Source of the DNA: CAYWKU01 sp964459325
GTDB taxonomy: Bacteria; RBG-13-61-14; CAYWKU01
Assembly: GCA_964459325.1 (NCBI GenBank)
Contig: CAYWKU010000017.1
Coordinates: forward strand, 7,282 to 71,281
Direction: 5' to 3'
Length of the DNA stretch: 64,000 nucleotides
The notes beneath the pieces are model-generated. The model was given only the letters and a program-made list of their open reading frames with translations, was not told where the DNA came from and did no database searches. This document shows positions 6,912-15,268 of this stretch, piece by piece (the first letter of the stretch is position 1; every line of letters starts with the position of its first letter). A program made the position numbers and the translations under genes.

Positions 6912-7922
6912 ATGTTCAAGGGTATCAACATCGAAACCAGCGCCACCTGCAACCTCAAGTGCAGGCTTTGCCCCACCACCAGCTACCCCGCTTACACCCG
7001 TAACGGCTACATGAGCACGCGGGTGCTGGAAAAAATATTGGACGGCATTCGTCCGCCGGAAGAACCGATTGACCTTACCGGCTGGGGCGAGCCCCTCATG
7101 AATCCCCATTTTCCGTCGTTTCTCGATAAACTCGAAAAGGTAACCTTTACCACCAACGGACACCTGTTGGACTCAAGGTGGGCGGAGAAAACAATCGACA
7201 AGCTCGTAAACGCGGTGGCTTTCAGCATCGACGCCGCTACCGAAGAAACTTATATAAACATCCACGGCCGCGGGGATTCCAACCTGGTGTGGGAAAACAT
7301 GGAAGGGCTTCGCAAGAGCCGGGAGTTCGCGGGGGTCGAAATTCCTCACATAAGCGCTCATTTCCTGTTGATGGCTTCCAACATCCGGGAGCTGCCCGAC
7401 TTTGTAAGGAGAGCCGCCGATTGCGGCGCCGACGAGGTTATCGTCAAGCACGTGGCCCTGTTCGCCCGACCCGGCCAGGAGAAAGAGGCGCTTTTCACCG
7501 GCTTTTTCAAGCACACCGAGCCGGATACCATCTTGCGGGACGAAATGCTCCGGGCAGCGGAGGAAATCTCAGAAAAAGCCGGGATAGACTTGAGGAAAGC
7601 CGGCGCCGATGAGGCGGAGGCGGTAACCGGCTGCTTCGGAGAAGCTACCCGAAGGCCCTTTGTGGCCAGGGACGGTACGGTATCCCCCTGCTGCGTGCTG
7701 GCTCACCAGGTGCCCCGCCTCGACCCGGAAGGCGCTCCCGTCACATCACCCACCTTGTCCTTCGGTAGCATCGAGCAAACTTCGCTGGAAGAAATCTGGA
7801 ATCAACCGGAGTACGAGGTTTTTCGCAAGTCATTGGAAAATAAGGATAAACCGGCGGAATGTCGCAATTGTCTGGGAGGGTGGTCCGTAACAGTTGACAT
7901 TTCAACATCAGAAACAAAATAA
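6912..7922 (+). CDS. Radical SAM/SPASM domain protein
   Basis: A 336-residue radical S-adenosylmethionine enzyme. The cluster motif CNLKCRLC gives Cys13, Cys17 and Cys20; GWGEPLMNP is the SAM-binding GGE-like motif. The C-terminal SPASM-type region has a lone Cys (TGCFGE), then GTVSPCC, FGSIEQTSLEEIWNQPEY and a final CRNC pair, enough for an extra Fe-S cluster. SPASM enzymes commonly modify peptides (thioether, C-C bonds) or act as sulfatase maturases. No peptide-binding RRE domain is apparent. The gene sits 65 bp after trxC and 550 bp after a small Cys/Gly-tailed peptide. The Shine-Dalgarno sequence is weak. Substrate unknown. Confidence 0.88.
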   Translation: MFKGINIETSATCNLKCRLCPTTSYPAYTRNGYMSTRVLEKILDGIRPPEEPIDLTGWGEPLMNPHFPSFLDKLEKVTFTTNGHLLDSRWAEKTIDKLVNAVAFSIDAATEETYINIHGRGDSNLVWENMEGLRKSREFAGVEIPHISAHFLLMASNIRELPDFVRRAADCGADEVIVKHVALFARPGQEKEALFTGFFKHTEPDTILRDEMLRAAEEISEKAGIDLRKAGADEAEAVTGCFGEATRRPFVARDGTVSPCCVLAHQVPRLDPEGAPVTSPTLSFGSIEQTSLEEIWNQPEYEVFRKSLENKDKPAECRNCLGGWSVTVDISTSETK

Positions 7923-8065
7923 ATGTAAGCCCGGGAATAAGTAATATAACCCTGCGGAATAAAACGGAAAAATCGCACGAATAAGCGCTCGTTGACATTT
8001 GGGCCTCTGCCGTTCATCCTTTTCTTGACCTATAAATAAAAATTGGAACAAAATCTATAAAGGCT

Positions 8066-9580
8066 ATGAGCTTATCATCGGAAAAATTCTCCGGCCCCAT
8101 CAGGCGCCGGCGCTTCATAAAAACCGTCGGGACCCTTTCGGCGTGCGCGCCCGTGTTTGGCGTAACCCCCAAGCCGCTTCTGGAGCCTCTTTTCCGGAAG
8201 GAGCAAACGCCGACTCCCGCTGCGGATACTCCGGAGCAACCCTGGGATGAGGGTTTTGCCGCGGTATTCGCCGAGCTGGAGAAAAACCTTCAGGGAAAAA
8301 CGCCCCTGCTCCGAAACAGGTGGGCCAAGCCCGCTCCGCGCACATTCGCCACCTACCTTTGGGACACCTGCTTCATTGCGCAAGTGTGGAAGCTGTGGAG
8401 GCCGGAAATCGGCTACGAAATATTAAAACCCTTCTTTTTAAAACAAAGGTCCGGCGGCCGGATTCCGAACGAGGTGGATTTCATTCAAAGCGGCTCCGGG
8501 ATTCATCCGCCCCTGTTATCCTGGACGGTTTCGCAGCTTTCGGCGGCCAAGCCTCAAATCGAGTTCCTGAAAGAGGTTTATCCGGCACTGGTTAAGCACA
8601 TCGAGTGGCTGAACAAAAATCGCTATCGCGACGGTTTCTATTTCTGGGAAAAACCTTCGGAGTCCGCGATGGCCGGCTCCCCCCGCTTCACGACGAAAGA
8701 CAACGGCGCCCCGAACATGGAAAAGTTCATACCCGTGGACTTGAATAGCGAGATGGTGCTGGAGTTGCAAAGCCTGGCCGGGCTGGCCCGCATGTTGGGA
8801 AAGTCGAAGGACGCCGGAGCGTTCGAGAACCGGGCTAAGCTGGTCGGCGAGAGAATAAACCACAAAATGTGGAACGCCGAAAGCGGCATGTACTTCGACA
8901 TACATGACGGGCGGCCCCATAAAATCCCCACCGTCGCCTCGTTCTTCCCCATGATAGCCGGTATACCGGATAAAAATCGCACCGCGGAACTGGTAAAGGC
9001 CCTTTCCAATCCCGAAAAGTTCTGGTCGGAAATGCCCTACCCCACAGTCGCATTGAACCACCCGTCCTTCGAGCCCGCCGCATGGCGGGGCGCTGTATGG
9101 CTTACCACGTCCTACCTTTTAATCATGGGGTTGGAAAAATGCGGAAAAAGGGAATTGGCCGCCGGCGCCGCTCACAGGGTAGTCTCCGCCGTATACAACA
9201 CCTGGAACAAAAACGGTCACTTTTACGAGTATTATAACCCGAAAACCGGAAACATAAAGGGATTGAACGGGGAGCGCGGAAGCTTCATAACCAGCATCTT
9301 TACCGGAAGCGGTCCCACCAAGGATTACGTCGGTACAACGGGCCTGGTCAACAATCTTCTGGTGGAGCAGATACTCGGCATCCGGTGGAAAGACTCAAAC
9401 CTGGAAATATCCCCCGCCTTGCCCCTGAGCTGGCGGGAGCGTACCGTCAAGTACAAAAGTCCCTTTTTGAATCTGAATTTGAGTCTCAAGCTCGAAGCGC
9501 CGGACAGGGTGAGGGTCAAGGTGGCCGGCCCGAACGTTCAGGACAAGGTAGTTGCGAACGTGGTGCCATGGAGTCCATAA
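8066..9580 (+). CDS. Exported glycosidase, trehalase/GH63-like (MGH1-type) alpha-toroid
   Basis: A 504-residue glycosidase with an (alpha/alpha)6-barrel look. The N-terminus carries a twin-arginine-like signal, RRRRFIK followed by a hydrophobic stretch to about residue 33, so export folded across the inner membrane is likely. Recognisable family pieces are ATYLWDTCFIAQVW and GGRIPNEV near the N-terminal half, DLNSEMVLELQSLAGLAR in the middle and PAAWRGAVWLTTSYLLIMGL later. These families act on alpha-glucosides or mannosylglycerate-like substrates; the real substrate is not evident. A GT4 gene starts just after it, so it may be part of a small glycan locus. Confidence 0.8.
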   Translation: MSLSSEKFSGPIRRRRFIKTVGTLSACAPVFGVTPKPLLEPLFRKEQTPTPAADTPEQPWDEGFAAVFAELEKNLQGKTPLLRNRWAKPAPRTFATYLWDTCFIAQVWKLWRPEIGYEILKPFFLKQRSGGRIPNEVDFIQSGSGIHPPLLSWTVSQLSAAKPQIEFLKEVYPALVKHIEWLNKNRYRDGFYFWEKPSESAMAGSPRFTTKDNGAPNMEKFIPVDLNSEMVLELQSLAGLARMLGKSKDAGAFENRAKLVGERINHKMWNAESGMYFDIHDGRPHKIPTVASFFPMIAGIPDKNRTAELVKALSNPEKFWSEMPYPTVALNHPSFEPAAWRGAVWLTTSYLLIMGLEKCGKRELAAGAAHRVVSAVYNTWNKNGHFYEYYNPKTGNIKGLNGERGSFITSIFTGSGPTKDYVGTTGLVNNLLVEQILGIRWKDSNLEISPALPLSWRERTVKYKSPFLNLNLSLKLEAPDRVRVKVAGPNVQDKVVANVVPWSP

Positions 9581-9605
9581 TAGAAAGCAACACGGGGACT
9601 TTGTC

Positions 9606-10994
9606 GTGAAAATATTGTTTGTAGTCCATAGATTCCTGCCGAAACATCAGGCCGGGACGGAAATATATACCTACACGCTGGCCAAAGAAATGTCGGAAAG
9701 ACACGAGGTCAGCATTCTTACCAGCGAAGACGCCGACCTGCCACCCGGCAAGTATCGCATGGAAAAGGACGAATACGACGGGCTGGATGTCTACCGCATC
9801 TACCGGGGTGACCCCGCCGACTTCCGCGCCTCTTACCAGGACGACAGGCTGGATGGAATTTTCGCCGGACTGGTAGACGAACTGAAGCCGGATTTCGTCC
9901 ATTTCCAGCACCTTTACAGATCGAGCGTAGGGTTCATAACCGTGTTGGCCGAGCGGCGGATTCCAAGGGTACTCACGCTGGCGGATTACTGGTTCATCTG
10001 TCCCTCGGTGATTATGCTCAAGCCCGACTTCGTCAGGTGCGAAAGCCCCGAGAAAGGCTTCGCATGCGCAAGCTGCGGCAACGCGGTGGGCGAGGAGTTC
10101 GCCGGCGCCGCAGCCGCCAGGCTGTTCGGTAACTCCCCTGCAAGGCAGCAGGCGATGCAGGCGATGCACAAGCTCAAACATAACATGCCCGAAAGTATGG
10201 TGCAGTTCGCAAAGGGGATGAAAGACCGCGCGGTCAGCAACTCGGCCGGCGGCGCAAAAAGGCAGGACCTGCTGCGACAGCGGTTTGAAACCGTCCTCGA
10301 CGCCCTGAAGAAAACTAACCTTATACTGGCCCCCTCCCGGTTTCTGAGGGAAAGATACATCGAATCCGGGGTGCCGCCGTTCAACATTTCTTACTCAGAC
10401 TACGGTTTCAATACCGACCTGTTTCCGCGCAAGCACAAGAAAAAATTCGAGCCCCCGTTGAAGGTGGGCTATATCGGCACCCTTGTCGCCCATAAAGGCG
10501 TGCACGTGCTGGTGGAAGCGATGAAACACGTCAGCGACGCCGAGTTGCATATTCACGGCGATACCACTCACTTCCCCAATTACGTGAAATCATTACAAAA
10601 GACGGCCCAGGGACTGCCCGTTTATTTCGAAGGAAGGTTCGACCACGACCGGGCGGCGGAGATACTGTCGAAGATGGATATAATGGTGGCGCCCAGCCTG
10701 TGGTGGGAAAACTCGCCGTTGACAATTCATGAAGCCTTTCTCATGGGTGTGCCGGTGCTGGCAAGCCGCTGCGGCGGCATGGGAGAGCTGGTGGCAGACG
10801 ATATGTTCGTATTCGAGCCGGGCGATTCGGTCGAGCTTGGCAGAATGCTCCAGAGGCTGGCCCAGAAACCTGAGCTGCTGAACACATTCGGCAACCGCCG
10901 GGGGCAGGTAAAAACCATCAAGGAAAACGTGCTCGAGCTGGAAGAAGTTTACGACATCGTGATTCAGAAAATGGCCGAGGAGAAAAGCAGGTGA
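9606..10994 (+). CDS. Glycosyltransferase family 4 protein
   Basis: A GT-B fold retaining glycosyltransferase of about 462 residues. The GTG at 9606 (VKILFVVHRFLP) is preferred over an ATG at 9552 because the family begins at this beta strand, GGGGA lies upstream, and the longer form would overlap the preceding gene. The N-terminal AGTEIYTYTLAKEM donor-side loop is present; the C-terminal domain shows VGYIGTLVAHKGVHVLVEA and the sugar-nucleotide motif VAPSLWWENSPLTIHEAFLMGVPV with the EX7E-type glutamate. A Cys-rich insertion (CPSV...CESPEKGFACASCG) is unusual but seen in some GT4 clades. The next gene overlaps its stop codon. Confidence 0.88.
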   Translation: MKILFVVHRFLPKHQAGTEIYTYTLAKEMSERHEVSILTSEDADLPPGKYRMEKDEYDGLDVYRIYRGDPADFRASYQDDRLDGIFAGLVDELKPDFVHFQHLYRSSVGFITVLAERRIPRVLTLADYWFICPSVIMLKPDFVRCESPEKGFACASCGNAVGEEFAGAAAARLFGNSPARQQAMQAMHKLKHNMPESMVQFAKGMKDRAVSNSAGGAKRQDLLRQRFETVLDALKKTNLILAPSRFLRERYIESGVPPFNISYSDYGFNTDLFPRKHKKKFEPPLKVGYIGTLVAHKGVHVLVEAMKHVSDAELHIHGDTTHFPNYVKSLQKTAQGLPVYFEGRFDHDRAAEILSKMDIMVAPSLWWENSPLTIHEAFLMGVPVLASRCGGMGELVADDMFVFEPGDSVELGRMLQRLAQKPELLNTFGNRRGQVKTIKENVLELEEVYDIVIQKMAEEKSR

Positions 10995-11800
10995 GCCTCC
11001 GCCGGCCCCGCAAACCTATAGACCCCGATAAAAATTCCCACACAACCGACCACTTTTCCGGTAAACGAGGCGCTACTTACGAAAAATTCTGGGACGAAGT
11101 GGCCAGTACCCGCGAAGGCGCATACTACGGCGTGGCGGGCCTTCCATTCGGAGAGGCGCCCGACGACGAAAACCTCGAAAGACACGGCAAACGTACAGCC
11201 GGCATCCTTTTGAAAAAGCTGAATCTCGGAAAAACGGATGCGGTACTCGAAGTGGGGGTTGGCGTCGGGAGACTCGCAAGGGCCATCGCGCCTTACGTGG
11301 CCGAGTATCACGGAACCGACATCTCCTCCAACATGATTGAATACGCCCGCTCGAGGTGCGCCGAACTCAACAACGGGTTTCTGTATCATGTCCCCGACGG
11401 CAGCCTTGGCGCATTTCCCTCGGCCAAGTTTGACGCCGTCATATTCCAGGTGGTGCTTATACACCTGGACAGGGAAGACGCATTTCACTACCTGGAGCAG
11501 GCCCGCAGATTGCTGAAACCGGATGGAAAACTCTGGGCCCAGTTCTATAACCTCCTGCACCCCGGAGGGTGGGTACAGTTTCGCTTCGCCGTGGAGCAGG
11601 GACTAAAGGAAGGCGATAAATCAAGGGGAAGGGTCCAGGCCTATACCCACCTGGAAGTGCGCAAGTTTGTCGAAGAAGCGGGGTTTGAGATAAACGAAGA
11701 ACTCAGCCACCTGGAGCCGCACGAGCAGAAATTCGACTTCGAGACCCCGGACTCCGACTGGCGGTACTACCTGGTCGCTGTGGCGTCACCCAAGGTATAA
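10991..11800 (+). CDS. Class I SAM-dependent methyltransferase
   Basis: A 269-residue methyltransferase. The SAM-binding motif I is VLEVGVGVGRLARAIAPYV, the acidic end of strand 2 lies in YHGTDISSNMI, and motif IV is FDAVIFQVVLIHLDRED, all of the Methyltransf_11/25 kind. It starts with GTG overlapping the stop of the GT4 gene (GTGA), so the two are translationally coupled and probably work on the same glycan or small molecule. A C-terminal segment of about 80 residues is not recognised. It is convergent with the next gene. Confidence 0.88.
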   Translation: MSLRRPRKPIDPDKNSHTTDHFSGKRGATYEKFWDEVASTREGAYYGVAGLPFGEAPDDENLERHGKRTAGILLKKLNLGKTDAVLEVGVGVGRLARAIAPYVAEYHGTDISSNMIEYARSRCAELNNGFLYHVPDGSLGAFPSAKFDAVIFQVVLIHLDREDAFHYLEQARRLLKPDGKLWAQFYNLLHPGGWVQFRFAVEQGLKEGDKSRGRVQAYTHLEVRKFVEEAGFEINEELSHLEPHEQKFDFETPDSDWRYYLVAVASPKV

Positions 11801-11821
11801 AAAGTACGTCAGGTAACCCGC

Positions 11822-12595
11822 TTACTGCTTATCGGCGGAAGAGTAAGCCTTGTTTTTCTTCCTGATATTGACCACGCGAAGCGCGAAGGGCCTTGCGTTT
11901 AATACTTCGACGGTCATCCTCACATCGCCCTTATTCCATATAACCTTACCCCACTCGCCGGGTTCTACCCATGCCTCCTCGTCGGGTGGACCCTGAGTTG
12001 CTTCGGCGTCTTTTAATATGTCTTCCACGGTCCTGTCCTCGAAACCCTCCGGCTTGAAGTAAATATGAAACGCTATCAGGTGGTTCCGGTGGAAATAAAA
12101 CGTGGTATGGTCCAACGGCCCGCCGCAGTGTTGATAATATACGTAGCGCTTCACCTCCCCCGCCCGCACAGGCAACGGCAGCGGCCTCATCTGCCCGGGT
12201 CTGCATTCCGTCTTCGGGTCCCTTCCAAGTTTTTGCGCCACCTCCACCGTCTCCTCGTAGTTCATCCCGAGGCAAAGTATAAAAAAGCAACCGGGCTCAA
12301 GAGCCGTCGGCCCGGCGGGTTTTTCCCTGGTCTTTTCGCCGGTGGATATTTCCGCTTCCCGGGTGACCAGGGGGGAAGGCGCAGTCATTGGGTCGGGAGA
12401 AGAAGTCGTAACTTCTCCGGCAGTGTCTTTTTCTACCGCCGGGGGCGGCATTTCGGGAGGAGTAACGGGCTTGGCGGCGCTCGGCTTCCTGGCCTGCGCC
12501 GTTGAAGTTTCCACCGGACGGCGCTCGCGTTTTCCGCCGCATGCGCTCAATGCCGCCACCAGGAGCATCAATATTACGAATCGAATTATCCTCAA
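11822..12595 (-). CDS. Hypothetical lipoprotein
   Basis: A 257-residue predicted lipoprotein: the signal IRFVILMLLVAALSAC ends in lipobox LSAC, giving Cys19. A Pro/Glu/Thr-rich linker (residues about 25-90) leads to a globular C-terminal domain with CFFILCLGMNYEET, TTFYFHRNHLIAFHIYF and VIWNKGDVRMTVEV. The layout of that domain (short amphipathic start, then a Phe-Tyr strand, then a G-P loop and a Trp strand) resembles the secreted protein at 42918-43457, so the two may be distant relatives. The TTG start at 12595 overlaps the lysC stop, indicating coupling to lysC. Function unknown. Confidence 0.75.
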   Translation of the reverse strand: MRIIRFVILMLLVAALSACGGKRERRPVETSTAQARKPSAAKPVTPPEMPPPAVEKDTAGEVTTSSPDPMTAPSPLVTREAEISTGEKTREKPAGPTALEPGCFFILCLGMNYEETVEVAQKLGRDPKTECRPGQMRPLPLPVRAGEVKRYVYYQHCGGPLDHTTFYFHRNHLIAFHIYFKPEGFEDRTVEDILKDAEATQGPPDEEAWVEPGEWGKVIWNKGDVRMTVEVLNARPFALRVVNIRKKNKAYSSADKQ

Positions 12596-13875
12596 CTTTT
12601 CTTTCCTTTTTTCGCGGTGGATTTTTTCTCCGTCGAACCGGTTTTCTTCGGAGTCCTTTTGCTTTTTTCCAACCCGAACGTCTTGTGCAGCACCCTCACG
12701 GCCAACTCCGTGTATTTTTCCTCTATGACGCAGCTTATCTTGACCTCGCTGGTGGAAATCATGAGTATATTCACGCCTTCCGACGAAAGGGCGTTGAACA
12801 TAGTGGTTGCCGCTCCGGCATGGGAGCGCATTCCCACGCCCACCACGCTGACCTTGGCGATGTTCCTGTCTCCCCGGACTTCCTTGGCTTTCAAGTCTTT
12901 TGCCACCTTCTTCACCAACTCCATAGTCTTATTGTAATCGATTTTGGAAACGGTGAAGGTAAGGTCCGCCATCCCTTCTTCGGAAGCGTTCTGGATAATC
13001 ATGTCCACCGAAATTCCCGCGTCGCTGACCGGTTTGAATATCTCCTTTGCCACGCCCGGCCTGTCTGGAACGGATACCACCGATATCCTTGCCTCGTTAA
13101 CATCGTGAGCCACACCGGTAACCGCCATCTTTTCCATTTCCGGCTCCTCCGTTGTAACTATTGTGCCCTCCGCGTCCGACAAGCTGGAGCGGACGTGAAT
13201 GGGCACGTTGTATTTCAGCGCATACTCGACGCTCCGTATGTGCAGCACCTTGCTGCCCATGCTGGCGAGCTCCAGCATCTCCTCGTAGCTGATGCGCCGT
13301 ATTTTTCTCGCTTTCGGCTCTATCCTCGGGTCGGCGGTAAAGACGCCTTCCACGTCGGTGAAAATTTCACATACATCCGCCCCGAGTGCCGAGGCCAGGG
13401 CCACCGCGGTGGTGTCCGAGCCTCCCCGGCCCAGGGTGGTGACGTTCCCCTCGGGGTCGATGCCCTGGAAGCCGGCCACCACAACGATATTCCCCTCCTC
13501 GAGGGCCTTCCTGATGTTTTGGGTCTCAACGCCGGTAATGCGGGCCCTGGTGAACGAATTGTCGGTGTTTATCTTCACTTGGTGAGCCTGAAATGATTTG
13601 GCTTTATATCCCATGTGCTTGAGGGTCATCGCCAGCAGCGCGCTGGTCACCTGCTCGCCGGAGCTTACCAGGGCGTCGTGCTCGCGCTCGTCATGAGAAT
13701 GACTTACGGAATTGGCCAGGCCTATCAGTTTGTCGGTCTCCCCGGCCATTGCGCTGACCACAATCACCACGTCGTTACCGGCCTTCTTGTAACCGGCAAC
13801 CCTTTTGGCGACGTTTTTTATCCGGTCAATGTCGGCCACCGAAGTGCCGCCGTACTTTTGAACTACCGCAGGCAT
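12592..13875 (-). CDS. lysC: Aspartate kinase
   Basis: Aspartokinase, the first enzyme of lysine, threonine and methionine synthesis. The kinase domain starts VVQKYGGTSVAD and carries VTTLGRGGSDTTAVALA; two ACT domains follow for feedback control (e.g. ISVVSVPDRPGVAKEIF and VSVVGVGMRSHAGAATTMF). The start ATG at 13875 suits the family; a TTG at 13887 is in frame but too close to its Shine-Dalgarno sequence. The last 25 or so residues are a Lys/Thr-rich tail beyond the normal end. The stop overlaps the start of the lipoprotein gene downstream. No lysine riboswitch is seen, and only 39 bp separates it from tsaE upstream. Confidence 0.97.
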   Translation of the reverse strand: MPAVVQKYGGTSVADIDRIKNVAKRVAGYKKAGNDVVIVVSAMAGETDKLIGLANSVSHSHDEREHDALVSSGEQVTSALLAMTLKHMGYKAKSFQAHQVKINTDNSFTRARITGVETQNIRKALEEGNIVVVAGFQGIDPEGNVTTLGRGGSDTTAVALASALGADVCEIFTDVEGVFTADPRIEPKARKIRRISYEEMLELASMGSKVLHIRSVEYALKYNVPIHVRSSLSDAEGTIVTTEEPEMEKMAVTGVAHDVNEARISVVSVPDRPGVAKEIFKPVSDAGISVDMIIQNASEEGMADLTFTVSKIDYNKTMELVKKVAKDLKAKEVRGDRNIAKVSVVGVGMRSHAGAATTMFNALSSEGVNILMISTSEVKISCVIEEKYTELAVRVLHKTFGLEKSKRTPKKTGSTEKKSTAKKGKKS

Positions 13876-13914
13876 GTTTCCCCGCAAGGCCTCCTTTTTA
13901 AAAATGACTCGATT

Positions 13915-14394
13915 CTACAAAGTTTCCGCGAGCTTTCCCATCCCGTCGCCGAAGGCGCGGAAGGCTATCAACCTCTCCTCATCGTCTTCCCCGAAGGATA
14001 ACTCCATTTCCAGCCGGTTCAAAGGCAAAAGATTGGGAAATTTTTCCGCCCATTCTATAACCGCCACTCCCCCCGAGTAGAGGTACTCCTCCACCCCAAC
14101 CTCAATCGCCTCCGCCTCTTTTGTAAGACGATAGTAATCGACGTGGTAAAAACACCCTCTGCCCCGATACTCGATAACGATATTAAATGAGGGGCTTGTA
14201 ACCTCCTCCTTCACCCCGAACCCGGCCGCTATTCCCTTCACAAACAAGGTTTTTCCCACTCCGAGCGGGCCGCTGAGGGCCACGACATCACCGGCCCGGA
14301 GCAGCTTGCCAAGTTTCTGTCCCAACTCCCACGTGTAACGCGGGCCGGTGGAGCGGAGGTTTTTCACCGTCGCATTGTCCTGTCGGTTCTTCAT
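13915..14394 (-). CDS. tsaE: tRNA threonylcarbamoyladenosine synthesis ATPase TsaE
   Basis: A 159-residue P-loop ATPase that works with TsaB and TsaD to make the t6A base of ANN-reading tRNAs. The P-loop GPLGVGKTLFVKGIAAGFG is at about residues 42-60; SPSFNIVIEY and HVDYYRL are further family marks, and VIEWAEKFP is the conserved C-terminal strand. It lies 39 bp upstream of lysC on the same strand. No tsaB or tsaD is in the window. Confidence 0.95.
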   Translation of the reverse strand: MKNRQDNATVKNLRSTGPRYTWELGQKLGKLLRAGDVVALSGPLGVGKTLFVKGIAAGFGVKEEVTSPSFNIVIEYRGRGCFYHVDYYRLTKEAEAIEVGVEEYLYSGGVAVIEWAEKFPNLLPLNRLEMELSFGEDDEERLIAFRAFGDGMGKLAETL

Positions 14395-14508
14395 GGGAAA
14401 CCTGAATACTAAGATAATACTCCATAGTTGTAAATATAGCGCCGCCCTTCTCCGATTATCGAATCAAGATTCCGAACAGCGCGCAAGATATGGCGGCAAT
14501 CGGGGCTG

Positions 14509-14901
14509 TTATTTTTCCGTACAATGCCGTCGAAAAAATCCAGCGGCTTCCGTCTTGTCCGTCTTTCCTTCGGCTATAGACCACACCATTGCCTCGAAGC
14601 TGTCTTCATCGGCATTAAGCTCGATTCCGTTCATCGTGAGAAAAACAACGGCCGCCACAGCCCCGGTTCGTTTGTTTCCGTCCATAAAAGGGTGGTTACG
14701 TATGATGTGAAACAGGTAAGCGGCGGCCATCTGGTAGATATCGGAATGGAAGTAGTCGTTGTAAGAGGCGGCGGACGGCATCGCCACGGCGGACCGAAGC
14801 AACTCCATGTTCCGGATACCGGGCTTCCCGCCGTAGCGCTCTATCTGGTCGCGGTGGATTAGAATAACCTCGTCGAGGCCGAGGAAGAGCGGTTCGGTCA
14901 A
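14509..14901 (-). CDS. Doc/Fic-family toxin
   Basis: A 130-residue Doc-type Fic protein. The core motif HPFMDGNKRTGA (about residues 65-76) matches the HxFx(D/N)GNKR signature with the His and the anion-binding loop. Doc phosphorylates EF-Tu and stops translation; related Fic proteins AMPylate. It is encoded directly after an AbrB-like antitoxin, with a 4-bp overlap (14898-14901), the usual operon for such toxin-antitoxin pairs. The protein starts LFLGLDEVILIHRDQIERYGG, typical of Doc. Nothing looks degraded. Confidence 0.9.
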   Translation of the reverse strand: MTEPLFLGLDEVILIHRDQIERYGGKPGIRNMELLRSAVAMPSAASYNDYFHSDIYQMAAAYLFHIIRNHPFMDGNKRTGAVAAVVFLTMNGIELNADEDSFEAMVWSIAEGKTDKTEAAGFFRRHCTEK

Positions 14902-15125
14902 CTTCCCAGCCTTTTAAGCGCCCGTCCGTATTTCCTGTTGGTTTTTTCGAGAGCTTCCTCAAACTCCTTGCGGCGTTTTTCGTCCCTTACCGGTGAAATA
15001 ATGAGCACCTTGCCGTCGGTGGAGATATCGAGGGGAGTCTCGCTGTCAATGTCCAAGAGCTCAAGCACTCCCTTATCGATTACAAGCGCCAGGCTGTTAC
15101 CGTGTCTGGTCAGTTTCTTTAACAA
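14898..15125 (-). CDS. AbrB/MazE-family antitoxin
   Basis: A 75-residue SpoVT-AbrB swapped-hairpin protein: LKKLTRHGNSLALVIDKGVLELLDID is the characteristic first half, and the acidic/basic C-terminal helix (RRKEFEEALEKTNRKYGRALKRL) would wrap the toxin. The start is TTG at 15125; GAGGGGG lies about nine bases upstream. A strong promoter and two 11-bp-spaced ATTGTATC boxes lie just upstream (see 15155-15194), which suits autoregulation by the antitoxin. Partner: the Doc toxin that follows. Confidence 0.88.
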   Translation of the reverse strand: MLKKLTRHGNSLALVIDKGVLELLDIDSETPLDISTDGKVLIISPVRDEKRRKEFEEALEKTNRKYGRALKRLGS

Positions 15126-15154
15126 CTATAAAATCCCCCTCTTTTCAGTCTAAC

Positions 15155-15194
15155 ATTGTATCTATATTGTATCACCATTGGGGTCTTTCGTCAA
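15155..15194 (-). promoter_or_regulatory. Promoter and repeated boxes of the AbrB/Doc operon
   Basis: On the minus strand, -35 TTGACG (15189-15194), a 17-bp spacer and -10 TACAAT (15166-15171) form a near-consensus sigma-70 promoter about 40 bp ahead of the antitoxin start. The octamer ATTGTATC (plus strand) occurs at 15155-15162 and again at 15166-15173. The copies are 11 bp apart, one helical turn, and cover the -10 and start region, where antitoxin binding would repress transcription. The repressor is not proven. Confidence 0.6.
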
Positions 15195-15223
15195 GGTCAA
15201 CAAAAATATTGGGTATAATTCCT

Positions 15224-15268
15224 GTGGCTTACGCCACCCGACTTACGTTTCACTTTAAGCCGGGCCAC
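15224..15268. repeat. Palindromic repeat, family C, copy 1
   Basis: GTGGC-ttac-GCCAC hairpin followed by a second potential stem (CCCGACTTA...TAAGCCGGG). Its second half (TTTCACTTTAAGCCGGG) resembles the hairpins at 36166-36198 and 36267-36294. The unit covers the last codons and stop of nnrD. Confidence 0.5.

Noticed and set aside
7992..8047. TTGACA and TTGACC boxes before the glycosidase gene
   Set aside because: No acceptable -10 element at 16-18 bp from either box.
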